From contig JALOPO010000030.1 of assembly GCA_025453855.1 (NCBI GenBank), positions 1 to 11,377 of the forward strand: DNA of 11,377 bases, read 5' to 3'. The notes below the pieces were generated by a model that did not search any database, was not told where the DNA came from, and saw only the letters and a program-made list of their open reading frames with translations. Made by a program: the position numbers and the translations under genes. This DNA comes from Gemmatimonadaceae bacterium. Lineage in GTDB: Bacteria; Gemmatimonadota; Gemmatimonadetes; Gemmatimonadales; Gemmatimonadaceae. This document shows, piece after piece, positions 1 to 7,210 of the stretch; within the stretch, counting starts at the first letter, position 1; each line of letters starts with the position of its first letter.

Positions 1-644
1 CGCTGCCGGACGAGGCGGGAGGGGAAGCCGCCCTTGAGGCGCATCGACTCCGACTCCTTGCGCAGGTCGAAGCGAAGCTCGATGAAGAGGTCGCGCCCCG
101 TGTTCCAGCTCCCGGCGTCGGCCGCCTCCACGCGGAAGCCCGCGCGGTGGAAGAGCATCAGCCAGTTCTCCTGCGGCAGGCAGTTCCAGTGCGTGTGGAA
201 CCAGACCCACTCCTTGGCGTGCACGGGGACCATCACCAGCAGCTGCCCGTCGGGGCGCAGCAGCCGGTTGTAGCACCACAGCTGGAAGAGCGGCGCCACG
301 CTGTGCTCGAGCGTGTGGCGGGTGGTGATGAAGTCGAGCGAGCCGGGCGCGAAGTGCTCGAGCACGTTCATCATGTCGTCCTGCACGTGCAGCGGATGCT
401 CCTGCGGGAGCACCACGTCGTAGAACGTGACCTCGCGCCCCATGCGCGCGAGCTGCTCGCACAGCCAGTCGGTGCCGCCCACGTCGACGCCACGCCCCTC
501 GACCACGCGGTCGAGCATCCAGGTGCACGAGCGCTCCTTGGCCTCGCTCCATCGGTAGCCGCGCTCGGGGAGCGCGGTGTTCAGCTCGTGGAGGAAGGTC
601 TCGAAGTGGCGGAGCCCGGGGATCGTCAGCGGCGTGTCGAGCAT
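1..644 (-). CDS. SAM-dependent methyltransferase, C-terminus cut by window edge
   Basis: Translated leftward from the ATG at 644, this frame stays open to base 1, giving 214 codons without a stop, so the C-terminus lies outside the window. Residues 51-59 (RGVDVGGTD) look like the glycine-rich SAM-binding motif I of class I methyltransferases, followed about 17 residues later by the acidic end of the next strand (FYDV, 74-77). The TRHTLEHSVAP segment near residues 108-118 matches the HxLEH motif typical of Methyltransf_11/23-like enzymes, and LRPDGQLLVMVP (129-140) is the usual strand after it. The start is 8 bases downstream of the stop of the preceding TPR-glycosyltransferase gene, so the two are probably co-transcribed. 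The family is clear, but the substrate is not visible. From context it could methylate a flagellin glycan, a sugar precursor or flagellin itself; this is an inference. No clear Shine-Dalgarno precedes the ATG. Confidence 0.8.
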   Translation of the reverse strand, partial: MLDTPLTIPGLRHFETFLHELNTALPERGYRWSEAKERSCTWMLDRVVEGRGVDVGGTDWLCEQLARMGREVTFYDVVLPQEHPLHVQDDMMNVLEHFAPGSLDFITTRHTLEHSVAPLFQLWCYNRLLRPDGQLLVMVPVHAKEWVWFHTHWNCLPQENWLMLFHRAGFRVEAADAGSWNTGRDLFIELRFDLRKESESMRLKGGFPSRLVRQ

Positions 645-652
645 GGGGGCGC

Positions 653-2095
653 TCAGGCGTGGGCGCGCGCGCGATCGCGCAGCGCGGCATGGAGGGTGGC
701 GAGCGGCGCGCGCCAGTCGCGGGGCGCGGACTGCCGCACGAGCTGCAGCGACGGGTACCACGGCGTCTCGCTCCCGTGCATCCCCCAGCGCCAGTCGGCG
801 ACGAACGGGACGAGCATCCACGTGCGCACGCCGAGCGCGCCGGCGAGGTGCGCGAGCCCGGTGTCGACGGTGACGACGATGCGGGCGAGCGAGGCGGGCG
901 CGTCGTGCGCCGCCGCGCCCTGCTGCAGCACCACCCACTCGATCGGGAGCCCGCGCGCGCCGCGCAGCAGCGCGTGCAGCGTGGTGCGATCGAGCGAACG
1001 GTGATGGTCGTTGCGGTGCGCCGGATTGCCCTGCCAGGCGAGCCCGATGCGGAGCGGCGTCGCCGGCGCCCGCATCGCCGGCGAGCCATCGCGCACGATG
1101 TCATGCGCCGTGGCCGGCACGTGCAGGTACGGCCACGAGGCCGCGCGCGGGATCGCCTCGCCGGCGAGGGCGAGCCGGTGCGGGATCGACAGCAGCGGCA
1201 CGTGCACGTCGGCGCGTACCGGCTCGTCGGGCGCCACGACCGCGATGCCGTTCGCGCGGAGCAGGCGATGGAGCGCCAGCGGTGCGACGAGCGTCACCGC
1301 GCCCGCGCCAGCCGCATGCAGCAGCGGCAGCCAGCGCACCGCCATCAGCGTGTCGCCGGCGCCCTGCTCCGCGACCACCAGCACCGAGCGCTGCGCGAGC
1401 GGCTCGCCGTGCCACGCAGGGCAGGGGAGCAGCGGCGTCGGGAGCGGACGATGCTCCATGTCCGCGAACCCGCCGGCGAGGTCGCCGAGCAGCGCGCGCA
1501 CGTGGCCGCGGTGCACGAGCGCCGCGTCGTGACCGGGACGCCGTGCGATCGCGCGATCGAAGCCGGCCAGCGCGGCCGCCATGTCGCCGCGATCGTGCGC
1601 GATGTGCGCGGCGGTGTGCAGCGCCGTCGCGTCATCGGGAGCGAGCGCGAGCGCCTGCTGCACCGCACGCTCGGCGCGTGCCAGCTCGCCGGTGGCGCGG
1701 AGCGCGGCCGCGAGGGCGGCATGGGCCGCGGCGGCATGCGGGGCGAGACGACGCGCACCCTCGAAGCAGCGCACCGCCACGTCGGCGGCGCCGGCATCGA
1801 GCGCGGCGCGGCCGAGCTGCTGCGCCTCGTCGGCGCTCACGTCACGGAGCAGCGGGAGGATCGCACGTGCGGCGATGCCCCCCGCCACGCGATCGCCCGC
1901 CTGCACGAGCGCATCGAGCCGCAGCCGGTGCAGCGCGACCAGGCGCGGCGCGATGCGGATCGCCGCGGCGTATGCCGTCGCCGCGCCGGCGAAATCGCCA
2001 CGCTCGGCGCAGGCGAGGCCGCGCTCGCAGGCGATGGTCAGCGCGTCGGGCGTGGCGCGCGCGGCGGCGGTCGTCGTCGCGGGCATCGTCGTCAC
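653..2095 (-). CDS. TPR-containing glycosyltransferase (second paralog, shortened GT domain)
   Basis: The protein has 480 residues. The N-terminal half (about 20-215) is alanine-rich helical repeats with TPR signatures, clearest at about 122-190 (AAAAHAALAAALRATGELARA, followed by DDATALHTAAHIAHDRGDMAAA). The C-terminal half is a GT9/GT-B-like glycosyltransferase domain: EQGAGD at 243-248, LAWQGNP at 352-358, and VDTGLAHLAGALG at about 410-422, followed by a DWRWG...TPWYPSLQLVRQ tail shared with its neighbour. It starts with GTG at 2095, which overlaps the TGA of the upstream paralog (GTGA), suggesting translational coupling; an ATG three codons in is an alternative start. Compared with its paralog it lacks about 24 residues just before the VDT motif, without any frame change. 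TPR plus glycosyltransferase is the architecture of FlmG, a flagellin glycosyltransferase, and the nearby flagellin gene supports the same role here. Sugar donor and acceptor are not visible. Confidence 0.85.
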   Translation of the reverse strand: MTTMPATTTAAARATPDALTIACERGLACAERGDFAGAATAYAAAIRIAPRLVALHRLRLDALVQAGDRVAGGIAARAILPLLRDVSADEAQQLGRAALDAGAADVAVRCFEGARRLAPHAAAAHAALAAALRATGELARAERAVQQALALAPDDATALHTAAHIAHDRGDMAAALAGFDRAIARRPGHDAALVHRGHVRALLGDLAGGFADMEHRPLPTPLLPCPAWHGEPLAQRSVLVVAEQGAGDTLMAVRWLPLLHAAGAGAVTLVAPLALHRLLRANGIAVVAPDEPVRADVHVPLLSIPHRLALAGEAIPRAASWPYLHVPATAHDIVRDGSPAMRAPATPLRIGLAWQGNPAHRNDHHRSLDRTTLHALLRGARGLPIEWVVLQQGAAAHDAPASLARIVVTVDTGLAHLAGALGVRTWMLVPFVADWRWGMHGSETPWYPSLQLVRQSAPRDWRAPLATLHAALRDRARAHA

Positions 2096-3576
2096 GCCGC
2101 CGCGCCGCCGCGCGCGGCCGCGAGCGCGCGCACGCGGTCACGCCATCCGTCGAGCACCGGCGTCCAGTCCTCGAGCGTCGACTGCCGCACCAGCGTCATG
2201 CTCGCGTACCACGGCGTGTCGCTCCGCTCGAGCAGCCAGCGATAGTCGGGAACGGTGGGGATCGCGACCAGCGTCGGCGCGCCGATCGCGCCCGCCAGGT
2301 GCGCCACCGCGCTGTCGACGGTGAGCACGAGGTTCGCGCGCGCGAGCGCATGCGCGGAGGCGGTGAAGTCGTCGCAGAGCGGCGCGAGGTCGATCACGCG
2401 GTCGTGCAGCGCCGGCGGGAGCACCGTCGCCAGGGCGGGGTGCTTCTGCAGCGCCGCGAAGCGCACGCCCGGCATCGCGAGGAGCGGCGCGAGCAGCCGT
2501 CCGTCGATCGAGCGGCGGCGATCGTTCACGTGCTGCGGATTGCCGGCCCAGGCGATCGCCACCGTCGGCACGCCGTCGCGCGGGAGCGCCGCCGCGATCG
2601 CGGGGGGACAGTCGCCCGCCGGCGTGAGGTAGGGTGCGCCATCGAGCGCCGCGGGGACGAGCGCCAGCAGCGCCGGCAGCGACATCGCACGGACGTGCAG
2701 GTCGTGCGCGGGGAGCGGCGTGCCGAGCACGCTCGCCGTGGTGATGCCCGGCGCGCTCGCGAGCAGCGGCGCGAGCGCGGCGGGGGCGCGCACGATCACC
2801 GTCGCGCCGCGGGCCGCGAGGTCGCGCGCGAAGCGCACGCACATGATCGCGTCGCCGAGCCCCTGCTCGTGCGCCATGAGGACGGTGCGGCCGTCGAGCG
2901 GCGCCGTGCCGTCCCATGCCGGCGACGCGAGCGCCTCGACGTGCATGGTGTTCGCTGCCACGCGATCGCGCCACTCGAGCGCGGCCCATCCGGCGGGCCA
3001 CTCGCCCATCGTCACCTGCGTCATGCCGAGCTGCATGCGCGCCTTGGCGTCGTCGGGAGCGATCGCGACCGCGCGCGCGTACGCGTCGCGCGCGGCGGGC
3101 CAGTCGCCGAGGAGCTTGTGCGTCTCGCCCAGGTTGGTGAGCGCGGCGGCGCTGCGCGGGTCGAGGGCGACGGCCTGCCGCGCGATCGCGAGCGCATCGC
3201 CGGGCGCGCCGACGAGGCAGAGCATGGCGGCGAGGTTCGCGTACGCGTCGCTGCGCCGCGGGTGCGCCTGCGCGATGGCCGCGAACTCGCCGAGCGCACG
3301 CTCGAGCTGGCCGGTGCGCTGGTAGCTGCTGGCGAGGAGGACGTGCAGGTCGTACTGCGCCGGCGCGAGCGCGCGGGCCTCGACGAGCAGCGGGATCGTC
3401 TCGGCCACGCGCCCCTGCTCCCGGAGCGCGGTCACGCGCGCCATGAGCGCCCGCAACTGCGCCGTGGGATCCGCGGCCGCGCCGGGGCGCGCATTGCCCG
3501 CGCGCGCCGGCGCCGTCCGCGGGGCCGGCGCGCGGGGCGCCGGGATGCGGGGGGCGGAGCGCTTCACGAGGCCCAC
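2092..3576 (-). CDS. TPR-containing glycosyltransferase (first paralog, candidate flagellin glycosyltransferase)
   Basis: The protein has 494 residues. Residues 1-37 are a basic, proline/alanine-rich, probably disordered leader. Residues 40-205 carry about four to five TPRs, ending in the common MTQVTMGEWPAGWAALEWRD signature that joins TPRs to this type of glycosyltransferase domain. The C-terminal domain shows EQGLGD (237-242), AWAGNP (342-347) followed by NDRRRS (351-356), and LTVDSAVAHLAGAIGAPT (418-435). These are hallmarks of the widespread TPR-glycosyltransferase family with a GT9-like fold. It is the first gene of a leftward operon divergent from fliC. The GTG start at 3576 lacks a visible Shine-Dalgarno; the GTG at codon 4 could also be used, and the TPR domain is intact with either. 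In FlmG the TPR domain binds flagellin and the C-terminal domain transfers sugar; assigning that role here rests on architecture and location. It may be soluble and cytoplasmic, since no signal peptide or membrane helix is seen. Confidence 0.88.
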   Translation of the reverse strand: MGLVKRSAPRIPAPRAPAPRTAPARAGNARPGAAADPTAQLRALMARVTALREQGRVAETIPLLVEARALAPAQYDLHVLLASSYQRTGQLERALGEFAAIAQAHPRRSDAYANLAAMLCLVGAPGDALAIARQAVALDPRSAAALTNLGETHKLLGDWPAARDAYARAVAIAPDDAKARMQLGMTQVTMGEWPAGWAALEWRDRVAANTMHVEALASPAWDGTAPLDGRTVLMAHEQGLGDAIMCVRFARDLAARGATVIVRAPAALAPLLASAPGITTASVLGTPLPAHDLHVRAMSLPALLALVPAALDGAPYLTPAGDCPPAIAAALPRDGVPTVAIAWAGNPQHVNDRRRSIDGRLLAPLLAMPGVRFAALQKHPALATVLPPALHDRVIDLAPLCDDFTASAHALARANLVLTVDSAVAHLAGAIGAPTLVAIPTVPDYRWLLERSDTPWYASMTLVRQSTLEDWTPVLDGWRDRVRALAAARGGAAA

Positions 3577-3619
3577 CGGGCGCGGGGGGCAGGGGACGCA
3601 AACGGATGCATGTCCCGAG

Positions 3620-3646
3620 GTATCGGCCCGGCCGGCGCTTCACTGA
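3620..3646 (-). promoter_or_regulatory. Possible sigma-28-type promoter for the TPR-glycosyltransferase operon
   Basis: On the minus strand the octamer GCCGATAC (plus-strand 3620-3627) is identical to the -10 element in front of flgM and differs from the enterobacterial GCCGATAA by one base. Exactly 11 bases upstream lies TCAGTGAA (3639-3646), which matches the local -35 pattern TSAAGT poorly unless a one-base shift is allowed. Transcription would start near 3613, about 37 bases before the GTG at 3576. The -10 element is convincing; the -35 element is weak. Confidence 0.4.
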
Positions 3647-3713
3647 ACACCCGTTCCGCCGAGACCTCCCGACAGCCTCGCGACGGGCGTGGCGGGACGG
3701 GGCAGATCGACGC

Positions 3714-3740
3714 TCAAGTCCTGCGCGGTACGGCCGAGAC
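3714..3740 (+). promoter_or_regulatory. Sigma-28 (FliA)-type promoter of fliC
   Basis: TCAAGTCC at 3714-3721 and GCCGAGAC at 3733-3740 are separated by 11 bases. The FliA consensus is TAAAGTTT-N11-GCCGATAA, so the match is 5/8 and 6/8 with exact spacing. Transcription would start near 3746, giving a leader of about 70 bases before the flagellin ATG. Two further promoters in the window (before flgM and cheY) share the same spacing and base preferences, which supports the call. Flagellin genes are typically sigma-28 dependent. Confidence 0.75.
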
Positions 3741-3750
3741 TGGCAAGCGA

Positions 3751-3810
3751 CCGGGAACCGACTCGCGGACCCGGAGAGGGCACGGATGCCCGCAACCAAT
3801 CAGGGAGGAT
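3751..3810 (+). promoter_or_regulatory. Flagellin mRNA leader with hairpins, GGA loop and strong RBS (candidate CsrA target)
   Basis: Downstream of the predicted transcription start, CCGGG (3751-3755) can pair with CCCGG (3770-3774). GGGCA (3778-3782) pairs perfectly with TGCCC (3787-3791) around a CGGA tetraloop, which places an ANGGA motif (ACGGA, 3782-3786) at the loop. A second ANGGA (AGGGA, 3802-3806) overlaps the Shine-Dalgarno GGGAGG (3803-3808), which is 9 bases before the ATG at 3818. One GGA in a hairpin loop plus one at the RBS is the layout of CsrA sites in the hag leader of Bacillus. The sequence elements are seen directly; CsrA control is inferred, and no csrA or fliW is in the window. 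Confidence 0.4.
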
Positions 3811-3817
3811 TCACCCC

Positions 3818-4585
3818 ATGCGTATCAACACGAACGTCGGCGCGCTCAACGCCTCGCGGAACATGTTCGTCAACCAGATGGCCACCGACTCGAGCATGCG
3901 CAAGCTGAGCTCGGGTCTCCGCATCAGCCGCGCGGCTGACGACGCGGCCGGCCTCTCGATCGCGAACAAGCTGCGTGCGCAGAGCCGCTCGCTGACGGCG
4001 GCGTCGAACAACGCCGAGCAGGGCAACGCGATGCTCGGCATCGCGGAAGGCGCGGCCTCGACGATCCAGCGCATCCTGGAGCGTCAGAAGGAGCTGATCG
4101 TGCAGCGCGAGTCGTCGGGCAACAACAGCTCGGTGACGCAGACGCTGAACGACGAGATCGCGGACCTCTCGACCGAGGTGCAGCGCATCCTCGACAGCAC
4201 GAACTTCCAGGGCTCGACGGTGTTCGGCTCGCTGACCTTCCAGGTCAACGACGGCTTCGGCGGCGACTCGGTGACGGTCGACGCGGCGCTGACGGGTGTC
4301 TCGCTCGCCTCGACGGCGACGCTGACCCAGGCCGACACGGCGCTGCAGGCGGTGAACGACACGCTGGCGAACATCGGTGCCGGCCAGAACGTGCTCGACT
4401 ACACGGTCCAGAACCTCAAGAACGCCATCGTCAACGTGAAGGCCGCGGAGTCGACCATCCGCGACGTCGACATGGCCGAGGAGATGGCCTCGTTCACCAA
4501 GAACAACGTGCTCACGCAGGCCGCGCAGGCGATGCTCTCGCAGGCCAACCAGAGCTCGCAGGGCGTCCTGAGCCTCCTCCGCTAA
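3818..4585 (+). CDS. fliC: Flagellin (filament subunit), short form
   Basis: The protein has 255 residues. The N-terminal D0/D1 domain is canonical: MRINTNVGALNASRN at the start, LSSGLRISRAADDAAGLSIA at about 30-49 (the region matching flg22), and a helical segment to about residue 140. The C-terminal D1/D0 domain (about 171-255) contains AESTIRDVDMAEEMASFTK and ends VLSLLR. The centre is only about 30 residues (FQVNDGFGGDSVTVDA), so the surface D2/D3 domains of Salmonella flagellin (about 495 residues) are absent. The start is fixed by the conserved MRINTN and by GGGAGG nine bases upstream; the same frame is open further upstream to 3689, but that stretch holds the leader. It is exported by the flagellar type III system and capped by FliD, the next gene. 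Ser/Thr/Asn clusters such as SSGNNSSVTQT (about 97-107) could accept O-glycans from the divergent glycosyltransferase operon; this is an inference. Confidence 0.97.
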   Translation: MRINTNVGALNASRNMFVNQMATDSSMRKLSSGLRISRAADDAAGLSIANKLRAQSRSLTAASNNAEQGNAMLGIAEGAASTIQRILERQKELIVQRESSGNNSSVTQTLNDEIADLSTEVQRILDSTNFQGSTVFGSLTFQVNDGFGGDSVTVDAALTGVSLASTATLTQADTALQAVNDTLANIGAGQNVLDYTVQNLKNAIVNVKAAESTIRDVDMAEEMASFTKNNVLTQAAQAMLSQANQSSQGVLSLLR

Positions 4586-4619
4586 GCGCGGGGCAGGGCA
4601 GCACGACAGCAGGACAGGG

Positions 4620-4651
4620 CGCCGGCCGGGGTGATCTCACCCCGGCCGGCG
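4620..4651 (+). terminator. Strong hairpin after fliC (terminator or attenuator)
   Basis: A perfect 15-bp inverted repeat, CGCCGGCCGGGGTGA (4620-4634) and its complement (4637-4651), has only TC between the arms. It is followed directly by a second perfect small hairpin, GTCGCC-aca-GGCGAC (4651-4665), which shares base 4651. There is no T tract, so classical intrinsic termination is uncertain. The hairpin sits 34 bases after the flagellin stop and ends just before the fliD Shine-Dalgarno (4672-4677). It probably limits read-through or protects the 3' end of the abundant flagellin mRNA while leaving some fliD transcription. Confidence 0.65.
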
Positions 4652-4682
4652 TCGCCACAGGCGACGGCACCAGGAGGAACGA

Positions 4683-6752
4683 ATGGGGACGAGCATCGGA
4701 TTCGGCGGACTGGCCTCGGGCGTGCAGTGGCGCGACCTCGTCGACCAGCTCATCGCGGCGGAGCGCGCGCGCAACATCGGGCGCTTCGAGACGCAGATCG
4801 ATCAGGGGAGCAAGCAGCAGGTTGCGTGGCGCGAGCTCACGGGACTGGTGCAGAAGCTCGAGGACGCAGCCGGCGCCCTCAAGCTCGGCACCGGCTTCCG
4901 GAGCTTCGCGACATCGATCTCGCCCACCCCGTCGGGACGCGCGCTCTTCTCGGCCAGCGCATCGAGCACCGCCACGCCGGGCGCGTATCGCGTCGAGGTC
5001 CTCGACCTCGCGCGCGCGGGCAAGGTGAGCGGCGGCATCGTCGCCGACCCGGCCGCGGCGCTCGGGCGCAGCGGCGCCTTCCAGGTGGCCGGCCAGACGG
5101 TGAGCGTCGCCGCCACCGACTCGCTGAACGACGTCCGCGACAGGATCAACGCGCTCAACACCGGCGCGAACGCGACGCGCGTCTCGGCCTCCATCCTCAC
5201 CTCGAGCGCCGGCGCCAGTCGCCTCATCCTCTCCGCCGAGCAGGCGGGGAGCACGGGGGTGGCGCTCACCGACGGGCCCGAGGGGACGCTGCGCGACCTG
5301 GGCTTCCTCGATTCGCAGTCGCGTACCGTCTCCAGCGCCACCACCGCCATCGCGGCGGCGCTCGGCGTCACGATGCCGCCGCCGGCCACCATCCGCGTCG
5401 GCGACCAGACGATCACCGTCGACCTCACCACCGATTCGCTGAGCAGCATCGCCGCCCGCATCCGCGCCGCCGGCGTGCAGGCCGAGGTCAATCGCGAGAC
5501 CGTCGGCGCCGGGACGCAGTTCCGGCTCAGCATCGGCGCCAACGTGCAGGCCAGCGACGATCCCGGGAGCGAGGACGTGCTCACCGCGCTCGGCATCACC
5601 GAGGGCGGCCGCGGCACGGTCAAGCAGGTGCTCGCCTCGGCCGACGCGTTCACCCGCGCCAACGGCACGCCGGCGATCGGGAGCACGCGCCTCGTCGACC
5701 TCTTCCGCGACGGCGCCAACGCCGGCGTGACGGCCGGGAGCGCGCTCACCTTCACCGGGACGCGCGGCGACGGGACGACGGTCAGCGTCGGGATCACCGT
5801 GACGGCGACCACCACGGTGAACAACGTGCTCGCGCGGCTCAACGACGCCACCACCGGCTTCGGTGCCGGCACGCGACCCGCCACGGCATCGCTCGGCCCC
5901 GACGGGCGCATCCGTCTCGAGGACGGGACGGGGGGCGACTCGCGCCTCTCGCTCACCGCGTCGCTCTCTCCCGCCGGCGGCGGCCCCGCGCAGCCGCTCG
6001 GCGCGATCCGCACCGAGACGGTGGGGCGGTCGCGCGAGCTGGTGCGCGGCTCCGATGCGCAGCTGCGCGTGGACGGCGTGCTCGTCACCCGCAACAGCAA
6101 CACGATCGGCGATGCGCTCGCCGGCGTGACGTTCACGCTGCAGCAGGCCGAACCCGGCACGGTGGTGGACTTCACCGTCTCGCGGAACGAGGAGGCGGGG
6201 GTGAAGGCGGTGGAGGACTTCGCCTCGGCGTACAACGACATCGTGAGCTTCTTCAACGGCCAGCAGCTCGACGGCCAGCCGCTGGCCAACGAGCCCACGC
6301 TCCGCCGCGTGCTGGCGAGCTTCACGCAGGCGCTGCGCACGCAGGTGCCCGCGGCGGGCGACTTCAACCGCGCGCCGCTGGCGGGGATCACGCTCAGTCG
6401 CACCGGTCGCCTCGACGTCGACACGGCGAAGCTGCGCACCGCGATGGCCACCAACCTCCCGGCGATCCAGTCGCTGCTCGGCGAGCAGGGGATCGGCAAC
6501 GCGATGGTTGAGGCGGCGCGCAGTGCGACACGCGTCGGCAACGGGACGATCTCGTCGCAGCTCTCCAGCATCGACAACTCCGCGTCGAGACTCCGTGAGC
6601 GGATCGGCACGCTGCAGCAGCGACTCGACGAACGTCGCGAGCGGCTGATCGCCCAGTTCACGGCGATGGAGTCGTCGCTCGCGCGACTGCAGGCCCAGGG
6701 GAGCTCCCTGACGGCGGCGGTGAGCGGGCTGCGCGGCTCGAACCGGAACTGA
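4683..6752 (+). CDS. fliD: Flagellar filament cap protein / hook-associated protein 2
   Basis: The protein has 689 residues, long for FliD (about 470 in Salmonella). The N-terminus IGFGGLASGVQWRDLVDQLIAAER is the FliD_N signature, a variant of the usual GLASGLDT..LV.QL. The middle carries flagellin_IN-like repeats, each a short beta unit followed by a S/T-hxxhxxRI segment (for example near 137-160 TVSVAATDSLNDVRDRIN and near 239-265 TITVDLTTDSLSSIAARI). The end carries the FliD_C coiled coil: SRLRERIGTLQQRLDERRERL, then IAQFTAMESSLARLQAQ. The start is set by AGGAGG at 4672-4677, five bases before the ATG. FliD forms the pentameric or hexameric cap under which flagellin folds, and its own export often uses FliT. 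It lies 97 bases after fliC and 32 bases before fliS, a common late flagellar gene order. The extra length is in the variable central domains. Confidence 0.95.
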   Translation: MGTSIGFGGLASGVQWRDLVDQLIAAERARNIGRFETQIDQGSKQQVAWRELTGLVQKLEDAAGALKLGTGFRSFATSISPTPSGRALFSASASSTATPGAYRVEVLDLARAGKVSGGIVADPAAALGRSGAFQVAGQTVSVAATDSLNDVRDRINALNTGANATRVSASILTSSAGASRLILSAEQAGSTGVALTDGPEGTLRDLGFLDSQSRTVSSATTAIAAALGVTMPPPATIRVGDQTITVDLTTDSLSSIAARIRAAGVQAEVNRETVGAGTQFRLSIGANVQASDDPGSEDVLTALGITEGGRGTVKQVLASADAFTRANGTPAIGSTRLVDLFRDGANAGVTAGSALTFTGTRGDGTTVSVGITVTATTTVNNVLARLNDATTGFGAGTRPATASLGPDGRIRLEDGTGGDSRLSLTASLSPAGGGPAQPLGAIRTETVGRSRELVRGSDAQLRVDGVLVTRNSNTIGDALAGVTFTLQQAEPGTVVDFTVSRNEEAGVKAVEDFASAYNDIVSFFNGQQLDGQPLANEPTLRRVLASFTQALRTQVPAAGDFNRAPLAGITLSRTGRLDVDTAKLRTAMATNLPAIQSLLGEQGIGNAMVEAARSATRVGNGTISSQLSSIDNSASRLRERIGTLQQRLDERRERLIAQFTAMESSLARLQAQGSSLTAAVSGLRGSNRN

Positions 6753-6784
6753 TCGCCCTCCCTCCTCCACCGGACCTCCCGCCA

Positions 6785-7210
6785 GTGAGCTACCAGTCGA
6801 AGACCCCGACCCGGGGGACGCAGTACCGCGAGATGGAGATCCTCGCCGCCTCGCCCGCCCGGCTCGTGGTCCTCATGTTCGAGCATCTCGAGGTCTCCAT
6901 GCGCCGCGCGCGCATCGCGATCGACCAGGGGAACGTCGAGCAGCGCGTCGTCCTCCTCGGCAAGGCGCGCGCGATCCTCAGCGAGCTGCTCGGCACGCTC
7001 GACTTCGAGAAGGGGGGGACGATCGCGACCGAGCTCGCGCAGCTCTACTCGTTCCTGCTCGCCGAGCTCACCGACGTGGGGATCCGGCGCGACGTGCAGC
7101 GCCTCGATCGCCTGGTGAAGATCGTCAACGAGCTGCGCGAGGGCTTCACGGGTGCGGCGGCGACGGTGGAGCGCGAGGGGATGGGCACCGCGCTCGCGGG
7201 GACGGCGTGA
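6785..7210 (+). CDS. fliS: Flagellin-specific export chaperone FliS
   Basis: The protein has 141 residues, close to the family norm (about 130). After a short lead, residues 14-40 (YREMEILAASPARLVVLMFE followed by HLEVSMR) match the FliS helix that begins with Y..xxI.tasP..Ll.mLye. The rest is a four-helix bundle with ARAILSELLGTLDFEKGG (61-78) and an end helix VKIVNELREGF (111-121). FliS binds the C-terminal D0 of flagellin in the cytoplasm and prevents premature polymerisation. The start is GTG at 6785, with no purine-rich Shine-Dalgarno; instead the upstream bases are a run of CCTCC-like pyrimidines. No in-frame alternative start upstream keeps the family length. The stop codon overlaps the start of the next gene by the GTGA arrangement, which implies coupled translation. 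Confidence 0.93.
   Translation: MSYQSKTPTRGTQYREMEILAASPARLVVLMFEHLEVSMRRARIAIDQGNVEQRVVLLGKARAILSELLGTLDFEKGGTIATELAQLYSFLLAELTDVGIRRDVQRLDRLVKIVNELREGFTGAAATVEREGMGTALAGTA

Noticed and set aside
820..970. Frameshift as cause of the shortened glycosyltransferase domain
   Set aside because: The frame matches the family on both sides of the gap, so it is an in-frame deletion and not a frameshift.
3689..3817. N-terminal extension of flagellin by 43 codons
   Set aside because: It would include the sigma-28 promoter and leader, and flagellins begin with MRINTN; the RBS lies before the ATG at 3818.
3577..3817. Sigma-54 promoter for fliC
   Set aside because: No TGGCAC-N5-TTGC-like pair with GG/GC spacing was found; a sigma-28 match is present instead.
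1282..3939. 885-residue plus-strand ORF across the glycosyltransferase genes
   Set aside because: Its product is an Arg/Ala-rich string without any domain, typical of an antisense frame in high-GC DNA; the minus strand encodes two clear TPR-glycosyltransferases.
4512..6770. 752-residue minus-strand ORF opposite fliD
   Set aside because: Arg/Gly/Ala-rich shadow of fliD, which has a good RBS and family motifs.
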